Origin: CAYMZZ01 sp046297935
GTDB lineage: Bacteria; Bacteroidota; Bacteroidia; Chitinophagales; Chitinophagaceae
Direction of reading: 5' to 3'
Assembly (NCBI GenBank): GCA_046297935.1
Contig: JBKBHA010000005.1
Span: 124,001-188,000, forward strand
Length of the DNA stretch: 64,000 bases
Below, piece after piece: positions 42,032 to 50,648 of this stretch. Position 1 is the stretch's first letter; each line of letters starts with the position of its first letter. The translations under genes were made by a program, and so were the position numbers. The notes beneath the pieces were generated by a model, which searched no databases, was not told where the DNA came from, and saw only the letters and a program-made list of their open reading frames with translations.

Positions 42032-44134
42032 ATGTCCGTGTTTAACCAGTCCCGGAGTCGTGTGATACGCCTGATATTCCTGTTGGCCGCATTGGTCATT
42101 TTGGCCCAATTGGCGAACCTGCAGGTGTTTTCGAGCAAGTACAGCAAGCTGGCAATGGACAATGCCGTTTTTCCCAAGATCATATATCCTGAGCGAGGCA
42201 TCATTTACGATCGCAAAGGCCGTGCAATCCTGAATAATGCCATCATGTTTGATTTGATGGTAACGCCGGCAGAAGTGCGGGATTTTGACACCACTTCGTT
42301 TTGTACCCTGATGGAAATAGACACGGCTGAATTCAAAAAGCGATTACGCGATGCGCGCTTCAGAGGGGGAGCTGTGCGGCCCTCTGCATTTCAGGCCTTG
42401 CTAACTCCCAAATTGCAGCAGCGGTTCGAAGAAAATAGCTGGCGATATCCTGGGTTTGCGCTGGTAGAAAGGCCCGTGCGGGTATATCCCTACAATGCAG
42501 CTGCCCATTTGCTCGGGTACGTTAGCGAGGTGAGTCCGCAAGATATTGCCCGATCCAACAATTTTTACCGAATGGGTGACTATACTGGTAAAAACGGCTT
42601 GGAATCTTATTACGAAAAAGTATTGATGGGCGAGCGCGGTGTGGAACACCTCATTAAGGATAATCTGAACCGCCTGGTGGGCCATTACGAAAATGGAATC
42701 TTTGATACAGCCGCTGTTGCCGGAAGGGGGTTGAAAACCTACCTCGATATTGATCTGCAGGTAATGGCTGAGCGGATGATGAACGACAAGGTTGGTGGCG
42801 TAGTGGCTATTGATCCCCGCACAGGAGGAATATTGGCAATGGCTTCAGGGCCTGTATTTAATCCCAACGACCTGACCGGTCCTGACAAAAGCAAGAATTA
42901 TGCGAAGCTGGTGCTGGATGTTGCGGGGCCATTTATTAACCGGGCTATTCAGGGCCGCTACGAACCCGGGTCTACTTTCAAGCCTTTGGGGGGCCTGATT
43001 GCGCTTGACGAAGGATTGATTACACCCAGTTTTGGTTACCCCTGCGCCGGCGTTTACACAGCCTGCGGAATAGGTAAGCCTCGATGCACGCACTCCAATG
43101 CCGGCCACTCACGCGACCTGCGTACTGCCCTTGCCAACTCCTGCAATAGTTATTTCACCCATGTATATCGAATGGCGGTTGATAACCGAAGTATAGGATC
43201 CACGCGTAAAGGATATAACCGCTGGAAGGAGTATGTCAACTCTTTCGGTCTTGGCACCAGGCTCGGGATAGACCTGCCGGGCGAAAACAGTGGCTACATA
43301 CCCGATACAACGGCCTACAATAAAGAGTATCGTGGAAGCTGGAGCAGTTGTACCAACCTCACACTTGGGATTGGGCAGGATAAGATGCTTGCCACTCCAT
43401 TGCAACTGGCCAACGCCATGTGCATTATCGCCAACAAGGGATCATTTTTCACTCCCCATCTTGTACGCGCTATAGAAGATGAAAGACCGGAAGATTCAGT
43501 TTACCTGAACCGGTACCGCACTAAACAGGATGTACTCAGCCATATCCCCGACGAGTACTACCAGGCGATCATGGACGGCATGGAGGATGTGGTTGTGTCG
43601 GGAACCGCCAGAAACGCACGTATAGAAAACATTCGAGTATGCGCCAAGACCGGTACTGCCGAGAAATATATCTTTATGGACGGCAGAAAGATTAAGCTCG
43701 AAGACAATGCGGTGTTTGTAGCATTTGCACCACGCGAAAACCCGACAATAGCGGTGGCTGTGGTTGTTGAAAATGCCGGTTATGGAGGCACCTGGGGTGG
43801 CCCCATTGCCCGCATACTGATGGAGAAATATTTGAACGATAGTCTTACCACCGCCAGCAAGGCTGACTACGAACGTGTAAGCAGTACCAATAAAATGCCA
43901 TCATACCTGAAGCGGTATCAGTACATCACCGACTCTACACGCGCTCAGGAGATGTTCAAAATGACGAAAGACAGCGCTTATATCAGGAAGTATATAGCTC
44001 AAACAACAACTCACCGACAGCCCATGCCCGTGCCTTTGCCAACAGCACCTGCTGATATAGCTGGAAAGAGTCTGATTTGGTCACCAGTCCGTCGGCAGTA
44101 TCAAACACCTTACCACCCCCTGCCTACCGTATGA
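42032..44134 (+). CDS. mrdA: Penicillin-binding protein 2 (elongasome transpeptidase)
   Basis: 700 residues. N-terminal membrane helix (about 12-30), pedestal with the PBP2 block YPERGIIYDRKGRAILNN, then the transpeptidase with SxxK in PGSTFKPLGG (about 313), SxN in NSCNSY (about 370) and KTG in CAKTGTAEK (about 538). Cross-links new wall strands together with RodA. The stop overlaps the rodA start (ATGA), so the two are translationally coupled. The C-terminal tail after about 620 is long and Pro/Thr rich. Confidence 0.96.
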   Translation: MSVFNQSRSRVIRLIFLLAALVILAQLANLQVFSSKYSKLAMDNAVFPKIIYPERGIIYDRKGRAILNNAIMFDLMVTPAEVRDFDTTSFCTLMEIDTAEFKKRLRDARFRGGAVRPSAFQALLTPKLQQRFEENSWRYPGFALVERPVRVYPYNAAAHLLGYVSEVSPQDIARSNNFYRMGDYTGKNGLESYYEKVLMGERGVEHLIKDNLNRLVGHYENGIFDTAAVAGRGLKTYLDIDLQVMAERMMNDKVGGVVAIDPRTGGILAMASGPVFNPNDLTGPDKSKNYAKLVLDVAGPFINRAIQGRYEPGSTFKPLGGLIALDEGLITPSFGYPCAGVYTACGIGKPRCTHSNAGHSRDLRTALANSCNSYFTHVYRMAVDNRSIGSTRKGYNRWKEYVNSFGLGTRLGIDLPGENSGYIPDTTAYNKEYRGSWSSCTNLTLGIGQDKMLATPLQLANAMCIIANKGSFFTPHLVRAIEDERPEDSVYLNRYRTKQDVLSHIPDEYYQAIMDGMEDVVVSGTARNARIENIRVCAKTGTAEKYIFMDGRKIKLEDNAVFVAFAPRENPTIAVAVVVENAGYGGTWGGPIARILMEKYLNDSLTTASKADYERVSSTNKMPSYLKRYQYITDSTRAQEMFKMTKDSAYIRKYIAQTTTHRQPMPVPLPTAPADIAGKSLIWSPVRRQYQTPYHPLPTV

Positions 44135-45468
44135 GCCAACGAAACCCCACTATTTCAAAAGGCATTGACTGGAGCCTGGTAGGTATTTACCTGCTGCTGG
44201 CCAGCATTGGCATCATGGCGATATTCGGCGCCACCTATAAAGAGGGCGATCCGATTATTCAGAGCTTTATCAATTTCCGCACTGATTATAGCAAGCAACT
44301 GTATTTTTTTATAGTAGCCCTTATCTTGGGACTATTTGTATTAATCACCGACAGTAAGTTCTTTTCAGCCACTGCCAATATCTGGTACGTGGTGGGCATT
44401 TTGATGCTCTTGCTGGTTTTTCCGCTGGGTACCGATGTAAAGGGAACAAAATCCATTATTCGCCTGGGCGGATTCAATTTTCAACCGGCAGAATTTTGTA
44501 AAATAAGCGTATCACTCGCCCTTGCCAAATATCTGTCGAGACCGGAAACCGATTTTACCAGAACCAGGTCGCAGCTCATTGCTGCTGCCATTGCCTTGTT
44601 GCCGGCTGCTCTTACCATTGCGCAAAAGGAAACGGGCCTTGCGCTGGTATTCTTTGCGTTTTTTTTGGTGATGTATCGCGAGGGGCTTCCTTCTATCATA
44701 CTCGTAGTAGGATTTGCCATGGCTGTACTGGTGGTGGCTACCTTGTTGATTGAAAAGGATTTGCTCGCTATGATACTGGCAGGTATCGGCATTCTGGTTG
44801 CGTTTCTGATGCGCAGAAGTATTCGCCGCAATAAAGCCATTCTGATGGCTATCATCGGCATAACATTATTGTGCGTGGGAATACAACGGTTTGCCGTACC
44901 GTTCATATTTAAGAATGTACTTGCAAAACATCAGGTGGAACGTATTTACAGTACCATTGGGGTAGATGTACCGGCTGAATATCTCAATACAGATTCGTCG
45001 GCAGCAACAGATGCCAGGCGAACCAACACAGCCGACTACAACGTTCGTCAGTCGAAGATTGCCATTGGTAGCGGTGGGGTGCTTGGAAAGGGACTGATGA
45101 AGGGTACTCAAACGCGTTACGGATTTGTGCCCGAACAACGTACCGACTTTATATTCGATACCATTGGCGAAGGCTTTGGTTTTGTAGGCAGTTTTGTGCT
45201 GGTCGCCGTTTACCTGTTACTGTTGTTTCGAATAATAACAGTGGCAGAACGACAGCGAAGTGTGTTCAGCAGATGTTATGCCTACGGAGTTGCTGCCGTG
45301 TATTTCTTTCATATCGGCATCAATCTGGCGATGACCATCGGGCTGGCTCCCGTAATTGGTATTCCTTTGCCTTTGATTAGCTATGGAGGAACTTCCCTGC
45401 TCACGTTTACCTTGCTGTTGTTTATCCTGATTAGACTGGATGCCGACCGACAGATGGTGCTGCGCTAG
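44131..45468 (+). CDS. rodA: SEDS glycosyltransferase RodA
   Basis: 445 residues, about 12 membrane helices. Polymerises lipid II as the partner of PBP2. Start MSQRNPTISKGIDWSLVGIYLLL at the ATG overlapping the PBP2 stop; an in-frame TTG at 44077 is rejected. SEDS motifs are GFNFQPAEFCKISVSLALAKYLS, the catalytic region RYGFVPEQRTDFIFDTIGEGFGFVGS and the C-terminal PLPLISYGGTSLLT. The extracytoplasmic loop holds an unusual Thr/Ala-rich stretch (about 270-300). Confidence 0.96.
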   Translation: MSQRNPTISKGIDWSLVGIYLLLASIGIMAIFGATYKEGDPIIQSFINFRTDYSKQLYFFIVALILGLFVLITDSKFFSATANIWYVVGILMLLLVFPLGTDVKGTKSIIRLGGFNFQPAEFCKISVSLALAKYLSRPETDFTRTRSQLIAAAIALLPAALTIAQKETGLALVFFAFFLVMYREGLPSIILVVGFAMAVLVVATLLIEKDLLAMILAGIGILVAFLMRRSIRRNKAILMAIIGITLLCVGIQRFAVPFIFKNVLAKHQVERIYSTIGVDVPAEYLNTDSSAATDARRTNTADYNVRQSKIAIGSGGVLGKGLMKGTQTRYGFVPEQRTDFIFDTIGEGFGFVGSFVLVAVYLLLLFRIITVAERQRSVFSRCYAYGVAAVYFFHIGINLAMTIGLAPVIGIPLPLISYGGTSLLTFTLLLFILIRLDADRQMVLR

Positions 45469-45476
45469 TAAGCTAC

Positions 45477-46217
45477 CTACTGCCGCAGATGCACAGGAGT
45501 GCGGATATCGTGATAAAAAAGAAACTCCCAATGACCCTCCTGTGCTTCTTCCCACCACTGGCTTCGTAGCTCCATTGCTTTCTTACCGTTGAAATCATAT
45601 TTAGCGGCAAAGCGGGTTTTCATTTGCTGAAGCTGTGGGGCATCGTCGGCACCAAAGAACAAGGTCTTGCCTTCGTCTTCAATCCAGAATACCTGGTGAA
45701 ATTTGGAATGTGCACCCGTGATTTCATATCGGATATAGCCGTCTATAAGTCCGTTTCCGTCTAACCATTCCACCTGGCTGCTTTGTTGCAGATCGGCAAT
45801 TTCTTCAGGAATATAAGAGGGTTTGCCTTTTTCGAGTGCATATGCCAGCTCCGCTTTTTGTACATAATACTTTGCCCTGGGAAATGTGAGTTCCCGTTGT
45901 CCAACAGCATTGCTGCGGGTAACGGCACCTGCGTGATCTTTATGTAAATGCGACATCAATACTTTTGTGATGCTATCGGGATCAATACCCGCCGCCCTGA
46001 GATTTTGTATCAGCTGCAATTCGCCATCCACCTCATATCCCAAACCAGTATCCAGCAACAATACATCGCGGGAGGTTTCCACTACAAAAGGTTGTATTTC
46101 CACCAGCAAACTACCTGAGCTGCGATCGCGCATGTGATCATTTTCCACATCAAAGGGTACAAATACTTTTGAATGATCAATAGTGAACGTGCCTTCCGAA
46201 AGAGGGGTGATTTTCAT
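45477..46217 (-). CDS. MBL-fold metallo-hydrolase
   Basis: 246 residues from MKITPLSEGTFTIDHSKVF (46217). Upstream in-frame codons are translated octad repeats (FALAHLPPYF) and are rejected. The metal motif HxHxDH is in MSHLHKDHAGAV (about 105-115), with a further His in GAHSKFHQVF and Asp in FFGADDAPQ. Likely a lactonase-like or glyoxalase II-like hydrolase; the substrate is unknown. A TATTTTTG box (46222-46229) ends 4 nt before the ATG. Convergent with rodA. Confidence 0.9.
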   Translation of the reverse strand: MKITPLSEGTFTIDHSKVFVPFDVENDHMRDRSSGSLLVEIQPFVVETSRDVLLLDTGLGYEVDGELQLIQNLRAAGIDPDSITKVLMSHLHKDHAGAVTRSNAVGQRELTFPRAKYYVQKAELAYALEKGKPSYIPEEIADLQQSSQVEWLDGNGLIDGYIRYEITGAHSKFHQVFWIEDEGKTLFFGADDAPQLQQMKTRFAAKYDFNGKKAMELRSQWWEEAQEGHWEFLFYHDIRTPVHLRQ

Positions 46218-46221
46218 TTTG

Positions 46222-46229
46222 CAAAAATA
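46222..46229 (-). promoter_or_regulatory. Putative -7 box (TATTTTTG) of the metallo-hydrolase gene
   Basis: Full TAnnTTTG match on the minus strand, 4 nt from the ATG, predicting a leaderless mRNA as for gatB. Confidence 0.4.
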
Positions 46230-46233
46230 GGGA

Positions 46234-46460
46234 GGCAAATGGGCAAGGGCAAATGGGCAGATGGGCAAATGTGAAAATGGGCAAATGTGAAAATGTGCAA
46301 ATGATCAATTTAAGAATGCTTGATTCGGTCATTTGGCGCTCGCCGTATATAGCAACTCTCAAATTAAGTCACTATCAATTTGACAATTTGCACATTTTCA
46401 CATTTGCCCATTTTCACATTTGCCCATTTGCACATTTTCACATTTGCACATTTGCCCATT
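46234..46460. repeat. Composite octad repeat with non-repeat core
   Basis: Left arm about 46234-46303 of 8-bp units (GGCAAATG, TGAAAATG, TGCAAATG). Core 46304-46385 of unique sequence. Right arm about 46386-46460 of the inverted units (CATTTGCC, CATTTTCA, CATTTGCA). The architecture matches the heptad copies but with 8-bp units and a different core. It lies upstream of the metallo-hydrolase gene and ends at the terminator of the sigma operon. Confidence 0.85.
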
Positions 46461-46490
46461 AAAAAAGGCCTGCCCTAAAAAGAGCCGGCC
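46461..46490 (-). terminator. Terminator of the second sigma/anti-sigma operon
   Basis: On the minus strand GGCCGGCTC and GGGCAGGCC form an imperfect stem followed by TTTTTT. It lies about 95 nt after the last gene of the operon. Confidence 0.55.
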
Positions 46491-46584
46491 GTTGCTAACC
46501 TATGAAAAACACCAAGGTCAAAGATATAGATTCAACTATATCATGTCAATACTATAAGGCGGGGCTTTTATCCACATGTGTGGG

Positions 46585-47001
46585 TTACGCACCTCTGCGT
46601 AAAGGCCGCGTGTTTGCGGGGCGATTGCGACGCAATTGCTGCAGCTCAAGTAGGAAACGTTGCTGAACCTCGTACACGCGATTTCCTCTCTTTTCACCCA
46701 GAATAGACTGAAACTGCGATCGAAAGCGAATTTGAAGTTCAATTACTTTCTGCTGGCGTTCCAGTTTTTTTTCGGGTCCCCGATAAGTCTGAAGTGTCTG
46801 TCGCCACTCTTTGAAGTACTCGATAAATACGGGCGTAAATTTCTTCGCTTCGTCATTCGACAAATTGAGCCTTTTTTGTATATACTCGCTCATCTTGTCG
46901 CGAATCTTTTCGTTTCCTTCGTCGTCGTCTTCAGCATCCTGCGCAAACAGGCTGACAGAGCTGGCCAGAAACAGACTGAGTATGAGTAAATATTTTTTCA
47001 T
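46585..47001 (-). CDS. Exported Spy/CpxP-like helical protein
   Basis: 138 residues. Signal peptide (MKKYLLILSLFLASSVSLFAQ), then an acidic run (DAEDDDEG) and a helical body with LNLSNDEAKKFTPVFIEYFKEW, which recalls Spy/CpxP-type periplasmic sensors or chaperones. The C-terminus is Arg/Pro rich. Last gene of the operon with the ECF sigma factor and its anti-sigma protein (3-bp gap). A sensor or target role in envelope stress is inferred from this context only. Confidence 0.78.
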   Translation of the reverse strand: MKKYLLILSLFLASSVSLFAQDAEDDDEGNEKIRDKMSEYIQKRLNLSNDEAKKFTPVFIEYFKEWRQTLQTYRGPEKKLERQQKVIELQIRFRSQFQSILGEKRGNRVYEVQQRFLLELQQLRRNRPANTRPLRRGA

Positions 47002-47004
47002 GGC

Positions 47005-47766
47005 TTAATTCAAAATAAGTTCATCATCCGTGTCGTCGTCGGAAACACCGGCATCATTCAAAAACTCCTGTATTTCGCGATCAGACACATCCTGCATTAA
47101 CGATTTAATTTCGGGTGAAACAGCAACCGTTGAAGCGGCAGACTGGTCTAATCCCGCCAGTTCCACCAGATTGTCAATATCTTCTGTATTTACTTTTTTC
47201 AGATTCTTTTCCACCCAGGCATATGATTTCTGATTGGGATCGATCGTATTGTTGCCGCGGAAAACAACCAGAGCAGCCGTTAGCACAAGGCCGGTGACCA
47301 CCGCGGCAGCGGCCAACCTGAACCAGCGTGTACTGCTGAACCGAACCAGCTTTGCAGGTTGCTGCGCCGGAATGTCAACTGCCGGTTTATTTTCCCGCTC
47401 GAAAAAACCATCTGGCAACGAGTAAGGATTCTCTTTTTTCAAACCTGCCAGTAACGGCGACAATGTTTCCAGTTCTGTAACGGCATTTTCATCGGCCCAC
47501 ACAAATGAAAGATCAAGGCTCTCGAAATACCCTGCCGGTACCCGATAAGGCGTTGTTCGCGCATGATTGGCCCAGTCAGACGCCAGCAGTCTGGTTTCTT
47601 CCCGGCTATCCACCGCCTGTTCAGCTTTCAGCCTTTTCAGGATCCATTCAGGCAACTGCTCAAAGTAGCCGGAACCTACCTGATAGGGCGAAGCCAACCT
47701 GGGCAACGGGCTTCCCAGCTGGGTCAATTCATCCTGTATGTGGTCTTTTTGTTCCATTTTAGCCAT
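47005..47766 (-). CDS. Probable membrane anti-sigma factor
   Basis: 253 residues. A cytoplasmic half (about 1-145) with two copies of a YxVPxGYFE-type motif (PYQVGSGYFEQLPE, PYRVPAGYFESLDL), one membrane helix (about 150-170, WFRLAAAAVVTGLVLTAALVV), and an acidic extracytoplasmic tail. No zinc-finger anti-sigma motif, but position between an ECF sigma gene and a Spy-like gene and the single-span layout support an anti-sigma role. Confidence 0.75.
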   Translation of the reverse strand: MAKMEQKDHIQDELTQLGSPLPRLASPYQVGSGYFEQLPEWILKRLKAEQAVDSREETRLLASDWANHARTTPYRVPAGYFESLDLSFVWADENAVTELETLSPLLAGLKKENPYSLPDGFFERENKPAVDIPAQQPAKLVRFSSTRWFRLAAAAVVTGLVLTAALVVFRGNNTIDPNQKSYAWVEKNLKKVNTEDIDNLVELAGLDQSAASTVAVSPEIKSLMQDVSDREIQEFLNDAGVSDDDTDDELILN

Positions 47767-47794
47767 TTATGAGACGAAAACCGGCTTCAAAGGT

Positions 47795-48349
47795 TTAATG
47801 ATTTTTTATGTACTCCTCAATTTTCTTCACTGCATGATGATAGCTTGCTTTAAGCGCGCCTTCGCTCGTTTCCAGCACCCGGCTCATTTCTTCGTAGGGC
47901 ATTTCATCGTAATACCGGAGACTGAACACAACCCGCTGTTTTTCAGGTAATTGCTGAATAGCCAGCTGTAGTTTCCACTCCAGTTTATTGGCGTCAAAAT
48001 GTGAATCGGCTTTTATCTTGTTGCTGAGCCCACTTTCCACGTCTTCGAAGCTAACGGCAGCCTTTCGTTTCTGTTGTTCCAGAAAGCTAAGGCATTCATT
48101 GGTGGCAATCCGGTAGAGCCATGTGTATAATTGACTGTCTTCCCGAAAGTTATCTAAACCTTTCCACACCCTGATGAACACGTTTTGCAGCACATCATTT
48201 GCATCGTCGTGGTCAACCACCATGCGGCGGATATGCCAGTAGAGTTTTTCCTGGTATTTGCGGATCAGCGCCGTGTATGCTTTTTCGCGGTTAACGGGTT
48301 CTCTAAAACTGGCCAGCAACTCCGAATCGGAAAGGGTGGTTAGCGACAT
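47795..48349 (-). CDS. ECF RNA polymerase sigma factor
   Basis: 184 residues. Sigma region 2 (about 20-95: HDDANDVLQNVFIRVWKGLDNF and LYTWLYRIATNECLSFLEQ) and region 4 (about 125-180: YYDEMPYEEMSRVLETSEGALKAS). First gene of the sigma/anti-sigma/Spy-like operon. This is the second ECF module in the window; its sequence differs clearly from the one at 18700. Confidence 0.93.
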   Translation of the reverse strand: MSLTTLSDSELLASFREPVNREKAYTALIRKYQEKLYWHIRRMVVDHDDANDVLQNVFIRVWKGLDNFREDSQLYTWLYRIATNECLSFLEQQKRKAAVSFEDVESGLSNKIKADSHFDANKLEWKLQLAIQQLPEKQRVVFSLRYYDEMPYEEMSRVLETSEGALKASYHHAVKKIEEYIKNH

Positions 48350-48457
48350 GCATTTGGTTGGTTAGTGATCATTGGATTGTAATCGCGCTCGCAGGTTTAA
48401 AGATAGTATGCTATTTGGAATTCCTCAATTTGCAGATTGAAGCAGGTTTTTTAACAG

Positions 48458-48485
48458 GCAGCCCAACCTTTCCGGGTTGGGCTGC
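48458..48485 (-). terminator. Hairpin after the transketolase gene
   Basis: GCAGCCCAACC (48458-48468) pairs exactly with 48475-48485, loop TTTCCG. It lies 25 bp after the transketolase stop. A U tract is lacking on the minus strand, so efficiency is uncertain. Confidence 0.6.
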
Positions 48486-48510
48486 TTTACATGAGTTGAT
48501 TGTCATTTAA

Positions 48511-49470
48511 TCAGGCCTTACGCTTCATTACTTTTTCGGCGGCAGCAACAATATCGGGTACATCGAGGCCGTACTTCTTGAGCAGTTCCTTGGGTGTACC
48601 ACTTTCACCGAATGTATCGTTGGTACCCACATATTCGATCGGTATGGGGAAATGGCGGCTGGCACATTGCGCCACTGCGTCGCCCAGTCCACCAATAACA
48701 TTGTGTTCTTCGGCAGTAACAGCGCATCCTGTTTTTCGAATCGAACGCAGGACTGCTTCTTCGTCAAGCGGCTTGATGGTGTGTATGTTGATTACTTCTA
48801 CGCTTATTCCTTTTTCCTGTAGTTGAAGGCCGGCCTGAATGGCATTCCAAACCATGTGTCCGCAGGCGAATATCGATACGTCTGTTCCCTCTGAAAATTG
48901 TTGTGCTTTACCAATTTTAAACTCCAGATCGGTGGTGAAAATAGGCCAGCTGGGTCGGCCGAAGCGCAGGTAAACCGGCCCGTTCAAATCGGCAATGGCC
49001 ATGGTTGCTGCTTTGGTTTGTGCATAATCGCAAGGCACGATGACTGTCATGCCGGGCAACATTTTCATTAATCCAATGTCTTCCAGGATCTGGTGTGTTG
49101 CACCATCTTCGCCCAGTGTGAGGCCTGCATGTGAAGCACAAATTTTTACATTCTTGCCGCTATAAGCTACCGACTGTCTGATTTGATCATAAACGCGTCC
49201 GGTGCTGAAGTTGGCAAAAGTGGTGGTATAAGGAATTTTACCACTAATGGTCAATCCCGCAGCAATACCGATCATGTTGGCTTCAGCAATTCCGCATTGA
49301 ATAAAGCGTTCAGGAAACTCTTTGATGAACTGTTGCAACTTAAGGGAACCGGCCAAATCGGCTGTTAATGCTACCACATCAGGGTTGCGACGTGCCAGTT
49401 CAACAATTCCATCACCAAATCCGCTACGAGTATCTTTATTTCCTGTCGATTGTATGTCTTTCAGTTGCAT
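48511..49470 (-). CDS. Transketolase, C-terminal subunit
   Basis: 319 residues, corresponding to the pyrimidine-binding and C-terminal domains of transketolase. QCGIAEANMIGIAAGL holds the catalytic Glu that activates thiamine diphosphate, and SHAGLTLGEDGATHQ is the usual second-domain motif. Split transketolases are made as two chains; the N-terminal (pyrophosphate-binding) half is not next to it as one would expect and must lie elsewhere. A stand-alone DXS-like function is less likely at this length. Confidence 0.9.
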   Translation of the reverse strand: MQLKDIQSTGNKDTRSGFGDGIVELARRNPDVVALTADLAGSLKLQQFIKEFPERFIQCGIAEANMIGIAAGLTISGKIPYTTTFANFSTGRVYDQIRQSVAYSGKNVKICASHAGLTLGEDGATHQILEDIGLMKMLPGMTVIVPCDYAQTKAATMAIADLNGPVYLRFGRPSWPIFTTDLEFKIGKAQQFSEGTDVSIFACGHMVWNAIQAGLQLQEKGISVEVINIHTIKPLDEEAVLRSIRKTGCAVTAEEHNVIGGLGDAVAQCASRHFPIPIEYVGTNDTFGESGTPKELLKKYGLDVPDIVAAAEKVMKRKA

Positions 49471-49539
49471 AGTTTATCAGGGGTTGATTTTTGTTTTGGA
49501 AGATAGGTACCACGCGGGCAATTTGTTCAAATATTCAAA

Positions 49540-50595
49540 TCAGTTGAGTTCCGTTGGTTGTCCGCCAAAAATGGTCGCATCGGCTTTCAGCCTTTGTTCC
49601 CATTCCCAGGCCGTTCTCATCATCTCATCGAGGCTGTATTTTGGTTCCCAGCCCAACAGCTTTTTGGCCTTATCGTTATTGGCATAAATGGCAATAACAT
49701 CGCCCGGGCGGCGTGGCCCCAGCTCGAAGTTAAGTTTCACTGAACTGATTTTCTCAAATGATTTGATTGCTTCCAACACCGTTACACCGTTGCCGGTACC
49801 CAGGTTGAACACTTCGCACAGTTGTTCACTTCTTTTTTCTGCGAGATACTGAATGGCCAGCGTGTGGGCATGGGCAATATCGCTCACATGTATATAATCG
49901 CGTATGCAGGAGCCGTCGCGCGTATCATAGTCGCTTCCGTAAACCATCATTTTCGGCAATTTGCCTACAGCAGTTTGCGTAATAGCAGGCACCAGGTTTT
50001 GAGGCTTACCGATGGGCATTTCGCCGATCTGAATGCTTTTGTGCGCACCAACAGGGTTGAAATATCGAAGCAATACACAATGGGTACCGGCGCTTTTAGC
50101 AAATTCATGAATAATCTGTTCGCCCATTTGTTTGGTATAGCCATAGGGTGATGCAGCCGGCTTGGGTGGAGTTTGCTCCGTCACCATCATTTCCTCGGGA
50201 TTACCATACACAGTGCAGGAAGAAGAAAATACAAAGTTGGGAATTTCAAATTCCTGTACACATTTCAGTACGTTAATGAGCGAGTTGATATTGTTTTCGA
50301 AATACAATAATGGTTTATCTACCGACTCACCAACGGATTTATAAGCAGCGAAATGAATGATTCCTTCAATATTGTCATTTTCCTGAAAGATGGCAAATGT
50401 GTCGTCGAAATTGCAGAGATCAACCCGGTAGTTCTTGATCTTTCGGCCGGTTATTCGTTCAATGCCGTCGAGAATGCCGGGGTTGGAGCGGCTGTTGTTG
50501 TCAACCGAAATAACGTCATATCCATTTTCTATCAGATCAACAATGGTATGTGCGCCAATATAGCCGCAGCCGCCTGTTACGAGGATTTTTGCCAT
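49540..50595 (-). CDS. galE: UDP-glucose 4-epimerase
   Basis: 351 residues from MAKILVTGGCGYIGAHTIVD; six upstream residues are rejected. An NAD-dependent extended SDR that interconverts UDP-glucose and UDP-galactose. TGGCGYIGAHT is the NAD loop, FSSSCTVYG and YGYTKQMGE give the Ser/Tyr/Lys triad, and NPVGAH plus DYDTRDGSCIRDYIHV are GalE motifs. Feeds galactose-containing glycans. Located between the split transketolase and the PiT transporter. Confidence 0.95.
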   Translation of the reverse strand: MAKILVTGGCGYIGAHTIVDLIENGYDVISVDNNSRSNPGILDGIERITGRKIKNYRVDLCNFDDTFAIFQENDNIEGIIHFAAYKSVGESVDKPLLYFENNINSLINVLKCVQEFEIPNFVFSSSCTVYGNPEEMMVTEQTPPKPAASPYGYTKQMGEQIIHEFAKSAGTHCVLLRYFNPVGAHKSIQIGEMPIGKPQNLVPAITQTAVGKLPKMMVYGSDYDTRDGSCIRDYIHVSDIAHAHTLAIQYLAEKRSEQLCEVFNLGTGNGVTVLEAIKSFEKISSVKLNFELGPRRPGDVIAIYANNDKAKKLLGWEPKYSLDEMMRTAWEWEQRLKADATIFGGQPTELN

Positions 50596-50598
50596 AAA

Positions 50599-50628
50599 AA
50601 AAATTCCCGGCAAAAGTCAGGAATTTTT
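50599..50628 (-). terminator. Intrinsic terminator of the PiT gene
   Basis: AAAAATTCC (50599-50607) pairs with GGAATTTTT (50620-50628). On the minus strand the stem is followed by a run of eight U, which ends at the galE start codon, so it separates the two genes. Confidence 0.7.
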
Positions 50629-50648
50629 CGCAGAATGTATGGATAGAA

